Shown here: piece after piece, positions 56,373-64,000 of the stretch
How positions within the stretch are numbered: the stretch's first letter is position 1
Layout: the number at the start of each line of letters is the position of its first letter
NCBI GenBank assembly: GCA_029253585.1
Contig: JAQWZF010000031.1
Location: 1 to 64,000 of the forward strand
Direction: 5' to 3'
Origin: Gammaproteobacteria bacterium
GTDB lineage: Bacteria; Pseudomonadota; Gammaproteobacteria; Pseudomonadales; Pseudohongiellaceae
Length of the DNA: 64,000 nucleotides
Position numbers and translations under genes: made by a program
The notes under the pieces: model-generated
Databases searched by the model: none
Seen by the model: the letters and a program-made list of their open reading frames with translations, nothing else
Told to the model about the DNA's origin: nothing

Positions 56373-57225
56373 GACGCTCGAAAAGTCATTGCATGGAGCA
56401 GGGTCTACCCCGGTGAATATAGTGGTGGCTCATGCTCTGGAGGCTAAGGCTTTGATTCCCATGCTGCATCTGCAGCCATTCGACACCACATCTAGATTTG
56501 TGCAGTATGGTAATTCTAACAATCTGCACCTCATTGTTTCGGGAATCGGCAGAGCCGCTATGGAGGCAGCCATTACCGACTTGTCTCAGCAGCAAGCCAA
56601 TGAGGAGGGACAGATACGGGCCTGGTTGAATATCGGTATTGCCGGTCATAGCCAGGCGCCGCTTGGCGGTGCCTGGCTTGGCAATAAAATCACCTGCCAG
56701 GTATCGGGCGTTAGCGCCTACCCACCTCAGCTTATTGCACACATAGATAGCGGCGCGGTGATTACTGTCGACGAGCCAGAGCGCACCTATCCCGAAGATG
56801 CAGCCTACGAGATGGAGGCATTTTCCTTTTTCGAGCAGGCGACTAAATACTCTACTGCCGAACTGGTACAAGTATTCAAAATAATTTCTGACAATTTGGA
56901 GAATCCGATTGAGAAGCTGGATTTCAAGAACGTACCTAACTGGATCGGGCTGCAACAAGAACAAATCATTTTACTTATTTCCAAAATGAGCTCGCTGGTA
57001 GGGGAGTATAACGATAGTAATCGCATACCTGAAGTCTATCGTGATCTTTGTTCGCGTATGCATCTAACGGTAAATCAGAAATTGCAGTTGAGGCGGCTCT
57101 GTCTACGTTACAAGGCGCTGGGCCTGGAGTCTGATCTGGAAAGTGTCATAAGTCTTGCTGGAAGTCACAGTAAAAAAGTTATCAGCCAGCTCTCGGCACA
57201 GATTGACAGAGTAGGCAAACAGTAG
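56362..57225 (+). CDS. Nucleoside phosphorylase/nucleosidase-like protein with helical extension
   Basis: A 287-residue protein. The first 180 residues follow the MTA/SAH nucleosidase (PNP_UDP_1) fold: VVAHALEAKALIPMLHL, IVSGIGRAAMEAAI, WLNIGIAGHSQAPLGGAWL, and the active-site blocks YEMEAFSFFEQA and FKIISDN with the conserved Glu and Asp. The remaining 100 residues form a separate helical tail (QLRRLCLRYKALGLESDL) not present in the standard enzyme. It might cleave 5'-deoxyadenosine or a related nucleoside, the by-product of the radical-SAM reaction next door; that is inference. The start ATG overlaps the GT2 gene by 11 bases and the stop overlaps the next GTG by one base. Confidence 0.72.
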   Translation: MMIETLEKSLHGAGSTPVNIVVAHALEAKALIPMLHLQPFDTTSRFVQYGNSNNLHLIVSGIGRAAMEAAITDLSQQQANEEGQIRAWLNIGIAGHSQAPLGGAWLGNKITCQVSGVSAYPPQLIAHIDSGAVITVDEPERTYPEDAAYEMEAFSFFEQATKYSTAELVQVFKIISDNLENPIEKLDFKNVPNWIGLQQEQIILLISKMSSLVGEYNDSNRIPEVYRDLCSRMHLTVNQKLQLRRLCLRYKALGLESDLESVISLAGSHSKKVISQLSAQIDRVGKQ

Positions 57226-58223
57226 TGGTGAGTGATATGTTTTCGACGATCTACATCGAAGAAGAAGTGTTGGAAACGAGCCGAGTTAAAAAAATGCTCG
57301 ATCGTTTCCCCCAAGTGCCGCGGGTCGTCTGTGAGCGCTATGGGGAGGTGTTCAATCGAAAATCTCAGAACTTTCGTCTGCAGAAGAAGGCCCCTGCGTT
57401 AATACTTGCGAAAAAGTACGGGAGTAAGGTGCTTGCGGCACCGGATGGCTACGGTTACAACGACAGCAGGAGTTATTACTTTTCGCATATGCTGAACTGT
57501 GTATACGATTGTCGCTATTGTTTTCTGCAGGGCATGTATAGCTCAGCTAACTACGTTCTATTCGTTAATTACGAAGATTTCGAAGAAGCCATCGCTAGCA
57601 AAATAGAGGAAAATTCTGGTGGTGGCGTCTATTACAGCGGTTACGACTGTGACAGCCTGGCGCTAGAGCCAGTCAGCGATTTCTGTAAGCATTTTGTGCC
57701 GCTGTTTGGAGAATACCCTAATGCTGAGTTAGAGATCAGAACGAAGAGCACGCAGATTCGCCACTTACTTGAGCAGCCGGTTATTCCTAACTGCGTCATT
57801 GCGATGAGTTTCACCTCTCACGAGGCGGGTGCACGTTGGGAGCATAAAGTGCCATCGATCGATAAAAGACTCGAAGCTTTGCAAAAATTGCAGCTCGCCG
57901 GTTGGAGAGTTGCTCTTCGTTTCGAGCCATTGATATTGGATTCTCTGGGCTTGACTCCCTATGAGAATTTATTTGCACAAGTGTTTGCGAAGCTTGATGC
58001 AAAAAAAATTCACTCTGTAAGTAGCGGCTTGTTTAGGATGCCAATCGATTTTCACAAGAGAATTGTTAAACTCTACCCAGATGAAGAATTGTTTGCGCGA
58101 CCCACGACGACTGCGGATGGAATGATAGCGCTAAAGAGTGAGGATGAGTCTTTACAATTGGCGGCCATAGAGAAAATATTGTTCAGCCATGTCTCACCGC
58201 AGCAGTATTACCGCTGCGGGTAA
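57225..58223 (+). CDS. Spore-photoproduct-lyase-like radical SAM protein
   Basis: A 332-residue radical SAM enzyme of the SplB type. The [4Fe-4S] motif is CVYDCRYC (C92, C96, C99; CX3CX2C), preceded by the SPL-typical SYYFSHMLN. YYSGYDCDSLALEPVSDF contains C142, which is placed like the hydrogen-donor cysteine of Bacillus SPL. Further conserved parts are AELEIRTKSTQIRHLL and VALRFEPLIL. Bacillus SPL repairs the spore photoproduct thymine dimer; here the organism is not a sporeformer, so a different UV lesion or other substrate is likely. It starts at GTG 57225, one base inside the nucleosidase stop. Confidence 0.85.
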   Translation: MVSDMFSTIYIEEEVLETSRVKKMLDRFPQVPRVVCERYGEVFNRKSQNFRLQKKAPALILAKKYGSKVLAAPDGYGYNDSRSYYFSHMLNCVYDCRYCFLQGMYSSANYVLFVNYEDFEEAIASKIEENSGGGVYYSGYDCDSLALEPVSDFCKHFVPLFGEYPNAELEIRTKSTQIRHLLEQPVIPNCVIAMSFTSHEAGARWEHKVPSIDKRLEALQKLQLAGWRVALRFEPLILDSLGLTPYENLFAQVFAKLDAKKIHSVSSGLFRMPIDFHKRIVKLYPDEELFARPTTTADGMIALKSEDESLQLAAIEKILFSHVSPQQYYRCG

Positions 58224-58251
58224 TAGTCGAAGGTATTTTGGAGTATTCAGA

Positions 58252-58977
58252 TTGGGCAAGACAAGCACTAAAAAGATGGTCGTAGTGACAGGTGCATCCT
58301 CTGGTATAGGTCTATGCCTAGTAAGGGCGTTGCTTGAAGAGGGTTATGTGGTTCTAGGTATTGCCAATAACCTTGCGAAAGCGGGCCTGGAACATCCGAA
58401 TTTTATTGGCCGAAGTATCAATCTTGCCAATTTAGATGCGCTGCCCGATACAATGTCAGCACTGGTTGAAGGTATAGACATGCCAGTGAAGGCGCTTATC
58501 AATAATGCCGGCATCGGCAGGATGGGGTTCCTAGAGCAGCTCTCGGTGAAAGATATTCGATTGGTTATGGATACCAATCTCACGAGTCAGGTAATTGTTA
58601 CAAAAGCCTTCCTGCCCCTGCTAAAAAGGCAGGGTGAGGGTGATATCCTGTTTATGGGCTCCGAAGCGGCTCTCAGGGGTGCCAGGCAGGGCAGTATCTA
58701 TTGTGCCAGTAAGTTTGCTATTCGCGGGTTTTCCCAGGCGCTGCGTGAAGAGAGCGGCAAGTCTGGGCTTCGGGTGACCCTGATTAATCCGGGAGCCGTG
58801 CGTACGCCATTCTTCGATCGATTACAGTTTGAGCCAGAGCAGTCACCCGAGAACGCGATCGAGCCGGAGGATATTGCACAGGCCGTGATGGTGGTATTGG
58901 CGTCGCGAGCCGGCACGGTTTTTGATGAGATCACGCTCTCGCCCAGAAGTCAGGTATGGAAAAAGAAAGGCACCTAA
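58252..58977 (+). CDS. Short-chain dehydrogenase/reductase
   Basis: A 241-residue SDR taken from TTG 58252, since ggag at 58240-58243 is well placed; ATG 58276 would remove the start of the fold and ATG 58189 overlaps the SPL gene by 35 bases. Motifs: VVTGASSGIGLCLVRALLEE, LINNAGIGRMGFL, MGSEAALRG and YCASKFAIRGF (YxxxK). It ends LSPRSQVWKKKGT with no membrane helix. It closes the SPL operon. A redox role towards the SPL product or an unlinked reaction is undecided. Confidence 0.82.
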   Translation: MGKTSTKKMVVVTGASSGIGLCLVRALLEEGYVVLGIANNLAKAGLEHPNFIGRSINLANLDALPDTMSALVEGIDMPVKALINNAGIGRMGFLEQLSVKDIRLVMDTNLTSQVIVTKAFLPLLKRQGEGDILFMGSEAALRGARQGSIYCASKFAIRGFSQALREESGKSGLRVTLINPGAVRTPFFDRLQFEPEQSPENAIEPEDIAQAVMVVLASRAGTVFDEITLSPRSQVWKKKGT

Positions 58978-59117
58978 TACGGCGATATCCGGCTCGGATC
59001 AGGGTGTGAGGGCTCTAGATTCTGCGACAATTTGACGCATAGTTCCTGATTCGCCTATTCCCTTTCAAGCTGCGATAATCCCTGAATCTGACTAACTTTT
59101 CCTAATCTGAGGTTTCT

Positions 59118-59537
59118 ATGAAACATTCTCAATTGTCTCTTCGGTCGGCATCACGGGTCATTGCCTGCGCTGTTTTCACGCTACTGGTTTCCACTACTGC
59201 CTTTGCGCATACGGCATTGAAAGAGGCCGCTCCAGGTGACGGTGCGATAATTAGGGAGGGACCAGGGCATATTAACCTGAGATTCAACGGGCCGGTGAAA
59301 CTGGTTAAGTTGGAGCTGATGGGAGTGGGCCACGAAATGCCAACTAATTTTGAGAGCAACAGCGAACCTAAAGCCACATTCATGATCGAAACCCCCGGCA
59401 TGCATCCAGGTGCGTTCACCGTTAACTGGGCGGTCATTGGTGCAGACGGCCACACGGTAGCAGATAGTTACAGTTTTACTGTTGACCCGTCGGCGGCCGA
59501 AGATCATACCGGCGAAGACGCGAGCCACGGACACTAG
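59118..59537 (+). CDS. copC: Copper resistance protein CopC
   Basis: A 139-residue periplasmic beta-sandwich protein with a signal peptide (VIACAVFTLLVSTTAFA), so the mature chain starts with His (HTALKEAAPGDGAII), the amino-terminal Cu(II) ligand of the family. A second ligand block is WAVIGADGHTVADSYSFTVD. The C-terminus is His/acid-rich (DHTGEDASHGH), adding possible copper sites. CopD follows 15 bases later. ATG 59118 is used. Confidence 0.9.
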   Translation: MKHSQLSLRSASRVIACAVFTLLVSTTAFAHTALKEAAPGDGAIIREGPGHINLRFNGPVKLVKLELMGVGHEMPTNFESNSEPKATFMIETPGMHPGAFTVNWAVIGADGHTVADSYSFTVDPSAAEDHTGEDASHGH

Positions 59538-59551
59538 TTGAATCGGGGCGC

Positions 59552-60478
59552 TTGATGTTTTCACTCCCTGACAATTGGGAGCTGGCAAGCCTTCTGGCCA
59601 AACTTCTCCTCTACTTTGCTGCCTTCAGTATAGCTGGAGGCAGCCTAGCTGCTTTGCTTTATTCCAATGGAAGCAGGGCAACGCTATTCTCCAATTTTTC
59701 CACTGTCTTTGTCGGCGCAGTCGTCGGTTTTCACGGGGTCCTGCTCGGCTTCCTCGTGCAAGTCGGTTTGATAAACGACAGCGGTGTAGGGGGAATGTTT
59801 GACTGGGGGATGGCCTCTATTTTGTTGGACACCAGTCTCGGTGATGTCACCTTGTTCAGGCTGTTAGCCTTTTTATTGGCAGGGGGGGCAAGTGTAGTCT
59901 TTCTGAAGAAGCTTCAGTATGCGGATAGCAAGCTATCCGTTCCTGTGGCACGATTTCTATTTGTAATTCAGTTCGCGGCCCTGATCATATTAGCCTTTTC
60001 TCATAGGGTAAGCGGTCATGTTTCCGTACTAAGTATCGTGGCTCAGACTTCCATAGTGCTGCATTTTATAGCCTTCGCTCTATGGATTGGTTGTCTCTAT
60101 CCGTTTTTGCAATTGAGCAAGAGCGCAAGTCTGGAAATATTGCAGAAGACGCTTAAGCGCTTTGGTGATAATGCTATCGTCATCCTCTCGATTGTCTTTC
60201 TGGCAGGCATTTTAATGTCGTGGGAGTTGTTAGACTCGCCGTTCGACTTGATAAATACTGGATACGGCGCGGTCTTGCTAGTTAAGCTGGTTCTAGTCGC
60301 TGCTATCCTAGCTGTCGCCGCTATAAATAAACTTGTTTTGGTGCCTTCGATGCTTGCTAGTGGGAGTATCTCGCGGCTACAAATTTCGATTCGTGTGGAG
60401 CTAGCGATTGCCGCGGCAATTCTTATAGTCACCTCGTATCTTTCAACGGTAGTGGGCCCCGCCAGCCATCAGATGTAG
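59552..60478 (+). CDS. copD: Copper resistance protein CopD
   Basis: A 308-residue membrane protein with eight helices. Family features are VGFHGVLLGFLVQVGLI, TSIVLHFIAFALWIGCLYPF with the conserved histidine, and a C-terminal VELAIAAAILIVTSYLSTV helix. With periplasmic CopC it probably moves copper across the inner membrane. It is 15 bases after copC and convergent with the regulator at 60517-61518, with 39 bases between stops. ATG 59552 or 59555 is the start; ATG 59552 is used. Confidence 0.88.
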   Translation: MMFSLPDNWELASLLAKLLLYFAAFSIAGGSLAALLYSNGSRATLFSNFSTVFVGAVVGFHGVLLGFLVQVGLINDSGVGGMFDWGMASILLDTSLGDVTLFRLLAFLLAGGASVVFLKKLQYADSKLSVPVARFLFVIQFAALIILAFSHRVSGHVSVLSIVAQTSIVLHFIAFALWIGCLYPFLQLSKSASLEILQKTLKRFGDNAIVILSIVFLAGILMSWELLDSPFDLINTGYGAVLLVKLVLVAAILAVAAINKLVLVPSMLASGSISRLQISIRVELAIAAAILIVTSYLSTVVGPASHQM

Positions 60479-60516
60479 ATATTCGAGTAGGGAGGGTGTT
60501 GCTTGCTCGATAATGT

Positions 60517-61518
60517 CTAGGTGAGATTGAGACTGGTAGAGGGCTCATTATCGGCTGGGCTGATGTCCTCCACTAGTCGCGTCGTCTCCAGCGTGTTTAG
60601 ATTTAACATAAGCAACTCGGCTGTCTCATCTAGGGGCGAAAATACAGCCGCGGTTGAAACATTCGGCCTTCTTGCAAACAGCAAATTGTTTCCGACTGGA
60701 GACCAGGCCAAATTGAAGAGCTGTCTATTGCTGTAGTAAACAGGGACGGGTTCGATTGCCGTACCAAATCCGCCAAGAAAAATGGTTGAGCCGGACGTGT
60801 CATATTGAATGAAGGCGTATTGCTTCTCGTCCAGAGAGACTAGGGGTGATGCGATAGACTCAACGACGGCAGAACTTCCCTCGATCGTACTTAACTGCAG
60901 CGTGCCACCCAAATAGTCGGGTTCTTCATTGAGTACGTCGTCACTCAACAACAGCGGACCTCGATTTATGTCGATCAAGCTCTCAGTATCTTGATACATC
61001 CACCCAGCAATTATCAGGCATAGGCAGGCGGCCGCAATGGCAGCGTTAACTCTTCGATGAGACTGCATGAGCGACTCGCTCCACGGGGTAGAATTGGCGA
61101 GTAAAGAGGCTGTTTGCCGATTCTCTGTAAATTCGACCGTAGGAATGAGGCGGTAACCCCGCTTGGGAATAGTTTCAATATAGTTGGAATGCGCAGCGTT
61201 TGCCGATTGCAATTGCTTGCGTAGCTCCGAGATCGCTCGGGTGAGCGAGTTTTCATTCACTATGACCCGAGGCCATAATTCCTGTACTAACTCCTCACGT
61301 GAAAGAACCTGATGCTCATTTGCCGCTAAAAAACAAAGCAGTTTAACCAGGCGCGGCTCTAACTGGCGCTCCTCGCTGCTAGCGAGATGCTGCAGCCGGT
61401 TCAAGTGTGGCAGCACGCGCCAGTCTCCAAACGAGAATGGTCGGGCAAGCGCTGGTGCTGCAGCATGCAGTGAAAGGGCAAAACCCTCTTCACGTTGTTC
61501 AGTGATCGTAATAGACAT
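60517..61518 (-). CDS. CadC/ToxR-type transmembrane winged-helix regulator
   Basis: A 333-residue protein. The N-terminal winged-helix DNA-binding domain has FSFGDWRVLPHLNRLQHL, RLVKLLCFLAANEHQVLSRE, LVQELWPRVIVNENSLTRAI and YIETIPKRGYRLIP, the OmpR/CadC pattern. A single helix near residue 165-180 (AAIAAACLCLIIAGWMY) anchors it, and the periplasmic part has TolB-like propeller strands (NRQLFNLAWSPVGNNLLFAR). It has no kinase partner, as usual for CadC/ToxR. It is divergent from the DegQ-like pseudogene and may have controlled it; no copper-binding motif links it to copCD. Confidence 0.85.
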   Translation of the reverse strand: MSITITEQREEGFALSLHAAAPALARPFSFGDWRVLPHLNRLQHLASSEERQLEPRLVKLLCFLAANEHQVLSREELVQELWPRVIVNENSLTRAISELRKQLQSANAAHSNYIETIPKRGYRLIPTVEFTENRQTASLLANSTPWSESLMQSHRRVNAAIAAACLCLIIAGWMYQDTESLIDINRGPLLLSDDVLNEEPDYLGGTLQLSTIEGSSAVVESIASPLVSLDEKQYAFIQYDTSGSTIFLGGFGTAIEPVPVYYSNRQLFNLAWSPVGNNLLFARRPNVSTAAVFSPLDETAELLMLNLNTLETTRLVEDISPADNEPSTSLNLT

Positions 61519-61829
61519 AGTGCTCCGCTAATTTTTCACTTTTCAAACCTATTTAAACCTTTTTAACAAAAGCTGAGAGAAGCTCTCGATTCGAGATTGC
61601 CATGAAGCGCCGCAGTATGGCCTCGATTGCTCTCAATTCGAAACATATTCTAAGTTAATGAGACCACTCAAACCGTATTTTTCTCCCTCAGAAGGTTTTC
61701 TGGACATAAAAATCACCTCAATTTAAGGTTATTCGTCGTCTCTCTTTCCAAACTGCATGTATGGCGGTCTGCAGGCCAGTAAATCTGCGACCTATGTTCA
61801 TTTATAGGGTTTAAAGAGGAGATTTCAAG
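61519..61829. other. Divergent regulator/protease promoter region
   Basis: About 310 bases without genes. It contains GAGAG/CTCTC and a perfect 11-base palindrome-like CTCGATTCGAG (61585-61595), candidate operator sites, and AT-rich sequence before the degQ start with an agaggag ribosome-binding site. No clear promoter pair is assigned. Confidence 0.45.
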
Positions 61830-63245
61830 ATGAAGAGTGGAATATCAATTAGATCGGGGAAATTACTTACAGTGGTGGCGCTTATGTTCTTGGCAGCTCA
61901 AGCTATAAGCACTGCGGCTTTAAGGCAGGGCATACCCTCTCTGGCAACTATGTTAGAACAGGTTACTCCCGCCGTAGTCAGTATCAATGTCAGCAAAGCC
62001 ATACCCACTGGGGGACGCTATTTTTTCAATGGTGAGGAGTTGCCGGAAGGCGCGAGACGCTTCTTCGGAGAAGCCCCCGAGCGGAATAATGAAGCACCTC
62101 AGCGGTCCTACGCGACTGGTCCCGGGTCAGGGGTAATAGTCGATGCCTCCGTAGGCCTATTATCATGAATCATCATGTAGTTGCAGATGCCTCTCAGATA
62201 ACAGTGCGGCTCAGTGATGATAGAAGTCTGAGAGCGAAGCTCCTAGGCAGTGATCCTGGCACCGACATAGCGCTATTGCAGGTCGAGGCAGAGAACCTCG
62301 TTGAAATTGACTTTGCCGATGTCAGCACAGTCGCCGTTGGCGATTATGTTGTCGCCATTGGCAATCCGTTCGGTATCGGGCAAACGGTTACCTCGGGTAT
62401 TGTCAGCGCTCTGGGCCGTGCAGGCATAAACAATGATAACTATGAGGACTTTATCCAGACAGATGCGGCCATTAACCGGGGTAATTTCGGTGGCGCACTT
62501 GTTGATATGGAGGGTAGGTTAATAGGGATCAACACGGCGATCATAAGCGGTAGTGGCGGCAGTAACGGTATAGGCTTTGCTGTGCCTACAGATATGGTGG
62601 CAACGGTCATGGAGCACCTGAGACGCGATGGAGAGGTACGGCGCGGGCTGCTTGGCGTGACCATAGCCGACGCTACCCCTGATATTGTCGCAGCGTTAGA
62701 CGTTGAGGTTGATTATGGCGCTGTTGTGACGAGTGTGATGCCCGATAGTGCCGCGGATAAGGCTGGTGTGCAGGTGTCGGATGTCATTGTGGGGATAGAT
62801 GGGGAAGAGGTACATGGCAGCAGGCAGTTGCGAAATAGGGTGGGGCTCATGCTTCAGGAGCAGCAGGTAGAGTTGGCGCTGTATCGCAATGGCAAGCGCG
62901 AAACCTGCAAGCCAGGATCGGGGGGCCTCGGGTCAGGCGGCTGCTCCTGCCGATTCGCTCGATATGGTCAACAAGGAATTCCGCGGGGCAATGCTAGAAG
63001 CTACACGGGGTAGTAATTTTGATGTAAAACAGGGTGTTGAAGTTTTTTCTTTAAGTCAGTCAAGAGGTTCTTGGGCGGCAGGATTGCGAGAAGGTGATGT
63101 AATTATAGAGGTAAACCGCAGGCAAATAGCTGACCTTGAGGCATTCAATGCTGCCACTTCAGCGAACGCCGAGGGCTCGAGCGGCAGCCTGACCGCTCTA
63201 ACTATCATTCGAGACGGGCGCAGAATGCTGTTGTTTCTCCCCTAA
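61830..63245 (+). pseudogene. DegQ/DegP-like periplasmic serine protease, frameshifted with catalytic Ser lost
   Basis: Three consecutive frames join into one DegQ-like protein of about 470 residues. ATG 61830 gives a signal peptide (LTVVALMFLAAQAISTAA) and LEQVTPAVVSINVSK, and stops after GSGVIVDASVGLLS. The second frame resumes at NHHVVADAS (catalytic His), with GTDIALLQV (Asp) and AINRGNFGGALVDMEG, where the catalytic GNSGG is GNFGG (TTC at 62486-62488) and the preceding proline is arginine. The PDZ domain follows (TSVMPDSAADKAGVQVSDVI). Near 62903-62925 two further one-base gaps lead to a third frame (ASGQAAAPADS, PDZ2, ending LTIIRDGRRMLLFLP). So at least three missing bases plus an inactivating substitution are present. 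It cannot be a working protease; a chaperone-like role is conceivable only if frames were restored. Confidence 0.83.
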
Positions 63246-63322
63246 TGCGAAACGAAGTCGTGTTTACCGGGGCAGCGCGGCTACCGGGCTAGATTCTTTT
63301 AACTAAAAAGTGCCCCCGCTTG

Positions 63323-63374
63323 GCCGACTTAACTAGAGTTAAGTAGAATTAACTAAAGTTAGGTCGGCTTTTTT
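63323..63374 (+). terminator. Rho-independent terminator after the protease
   Basis: The arms gccgacttaact (63323-63334) and agttaggtcggc (63357-63368) form a 12-bp stem with one G-T pair, with an inner gttaa/ttaac pair in the loop, and are followed by six T. It lies about 80 bases after the degQ-like stop. Confidence 0.85.
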
Positions 63375-63495
63375 ATTGCCGCCAAAAACGCTCGCTCAAT
63401 ACCTGCATCGGGATAATGCCGTGTCTGATGCAATTGGTACCCAGCGTTCGACAACGCGGTTAAACTAGTGATCTGCTATTGCACATCTGCGAGCA

Positions 63496-64000
63496 ATGAG
63501 TGATCCGATAATTAAGTCAAAACCAGGTGATAAAACCGCCGAGATTCATCCAGTGACTATGTGCATCCATAACAGGGAAGTATCTATCAAAATTCGAACT
63601 CTGCTCATCAGCTTCTTTGCCTTTAGTTTATCTCTGGGTAGTTCGTCACTATTAGCCGGTGATCCTACTTTGGAGGCTAACTACAACTACGATCTGTCCA
63701 AATTTGTAGGCTGGATGGAAGCTTCGACTCGAGAAAAGGAAATTCCAGGTGTTGCCTTGGCGATAGTCTCCCGTGAAGGCATCATGCATATGCAGACATG
63801 GGGTGTGAAAAGCATCGAAACTCGGGAGCCTGTACACACCGACTCTGTATTTCGTATTGCCTCGATGTCCAAGACCTTTGCCGGCACGTCAGCGGCGCTC
63901 TTGGTTGATCAGCATTATCTAACCTGGGACACAAAGCTCACCGAACTTTTTCCTTCAATGCACCTAGGTACGCGTCGTTCATCCGATGATATCACGCTCA
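63496..64000 (+). CDS. Beta-lactamase-like serine hydrolase (partial)
   Basis: The frame is open to the window edge, giving the first 168 residues. A signal peptide (LLISFFAFSLSLGSSSLLAG) starts about 40 residues in, followed by GWMEASTREKEIPGVALAIV, TDSVFRIASMSKTFAGT with the SxxK motif (SMSK) and YLTWDTKLTELFPSM. This is the class C/penicillin-binding-protein-like family, often esterases or carboxypeptidases. The start is uncertain: ATG 63496 and ATG 63559 both lack ribosome-binding sites, while agggaag (63576-63582) is well placed only before ATC AAA ATT CGA, where a signal-peptide start MKIRTLL would be expected. So the original ATG may have mutated. The last half is outside the window. 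Confidence 0.78.
   Translation, partial: MSDPIIKSKPGDKTAEIHPVTMCIHNREVSIKIRTLLISFFAFSLSLGSSSLLAGDPTLEANYNYDLSKFVGWMEASTREKEIPGVALAIVSREGIMHMQTWGVKSIETREPVHTDSVFRIASMSKTFAGTSAALLVDQHYLTWDTKLTELFPSMHLGTRRSSDDITL

Noticed and set aside
56386..56964. 192-codon frame antisense to the nucleosidase
   Set aside because: It is the mirror of a gene with conserved active-site blocks and lacks any of its own.
1..64000. Search for tRNA genes, CRISPR arrays, insertion sequences, phage genes and toxin-antitoxin pairs
   Set aside because: None was seen by eye: no regularly spaced repeats, no transposase or integrase motifs, no recognisable cloverleaf.

Overview
The window looks like one chromosomal stretch of a free-living, probably marine, gammaproteobacterium. 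The gene families point that way: an extended PstC/PstA phosphate transporter, an RpoS-type sigma factor, Bfr/Bfd and FeoAB, UbiC, a DUF1592/DUF1552/ankyrin cassette and many CoA/SDR genes. The regulatory sites are also typical: a perfect Pho box and a good Fur box. No species can be named from the sequence alone, and no phage, transposase, tRNA or CRISPR was seen. The window opens on the 3' end of a 5S rRNA gene with its terminator and closes inside a beta-lactamase-like gene.

Layout. 0-8.5 kb: an NhaC-type antiporter, a gene-poor 0.9 kb gap, the DUF1592 - DUF1552 - ankyrin cassette of exported proteins and a glycosyltransferase remnant. 8.6-16 kb: two secreted beta-propellers, a YedE-type sulfur permease, a secreted cupin, and a second-messenger group (class III cyclase fused to PilZ, DUF1631 remnant, stand-alone PilZ), of which the first two are frameshifted. 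16-30 kb: MltB-like transglycosylase, haem A synthase, a saccharopine-dehydrogenase-like enzyme, a membrane AraC regulator upstream of two DUF6644 membrane proteins and a 56-residue protein, NIPSNAP, a helical-repeat secreted protein, CysE, a sensor remnant, an NTF2-like protein and a GT39 mannosyltransferase-like protein. 30-33 kb: iron locus, with feoAB divergent from bfd-bfr across a Fur box. 33-45 kb: phosphate and polyphosphate locus (ppx, ppk1, pstS-pstC-pstA-pstB-phoU, phoR) with a Pho box before pstS but no phoB nearby. 45-49 kb: ubiC, a frameshifted rpoS, a CoA transferase, two small membrane-type proteins and a candidate sRNA. 49-55 kb: GNAT plus class III aminotransferase, then MDR, two SDRs and an acyl-CoA dehydrogenase, probably for acyl-CoA catabolism. 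55-59 kb: a tightly coupled GT2 - nucleosidase - spore-photoproduct-lyase-like radical SAM - SDR operon, the most interesting uncharacterised unit. 59-64 kb: CopCD, a CadC/ToxR-type regulator, a decayed DegQ-like protease and the beta-lactamase-like start.

Five genes (cyclase-PilZ, DUF1631, sensor remnant, rpoS, degQ) are broken. Together they need at least eight frame corrections, and every one is a missing single base. This one-directional bias suggests either assembly deletions or a deletion-biased decay, so the pseudogene calls should be read with that caution. The degQ copy also has a substituted catalytic serine, which a base deletion cannot explain.
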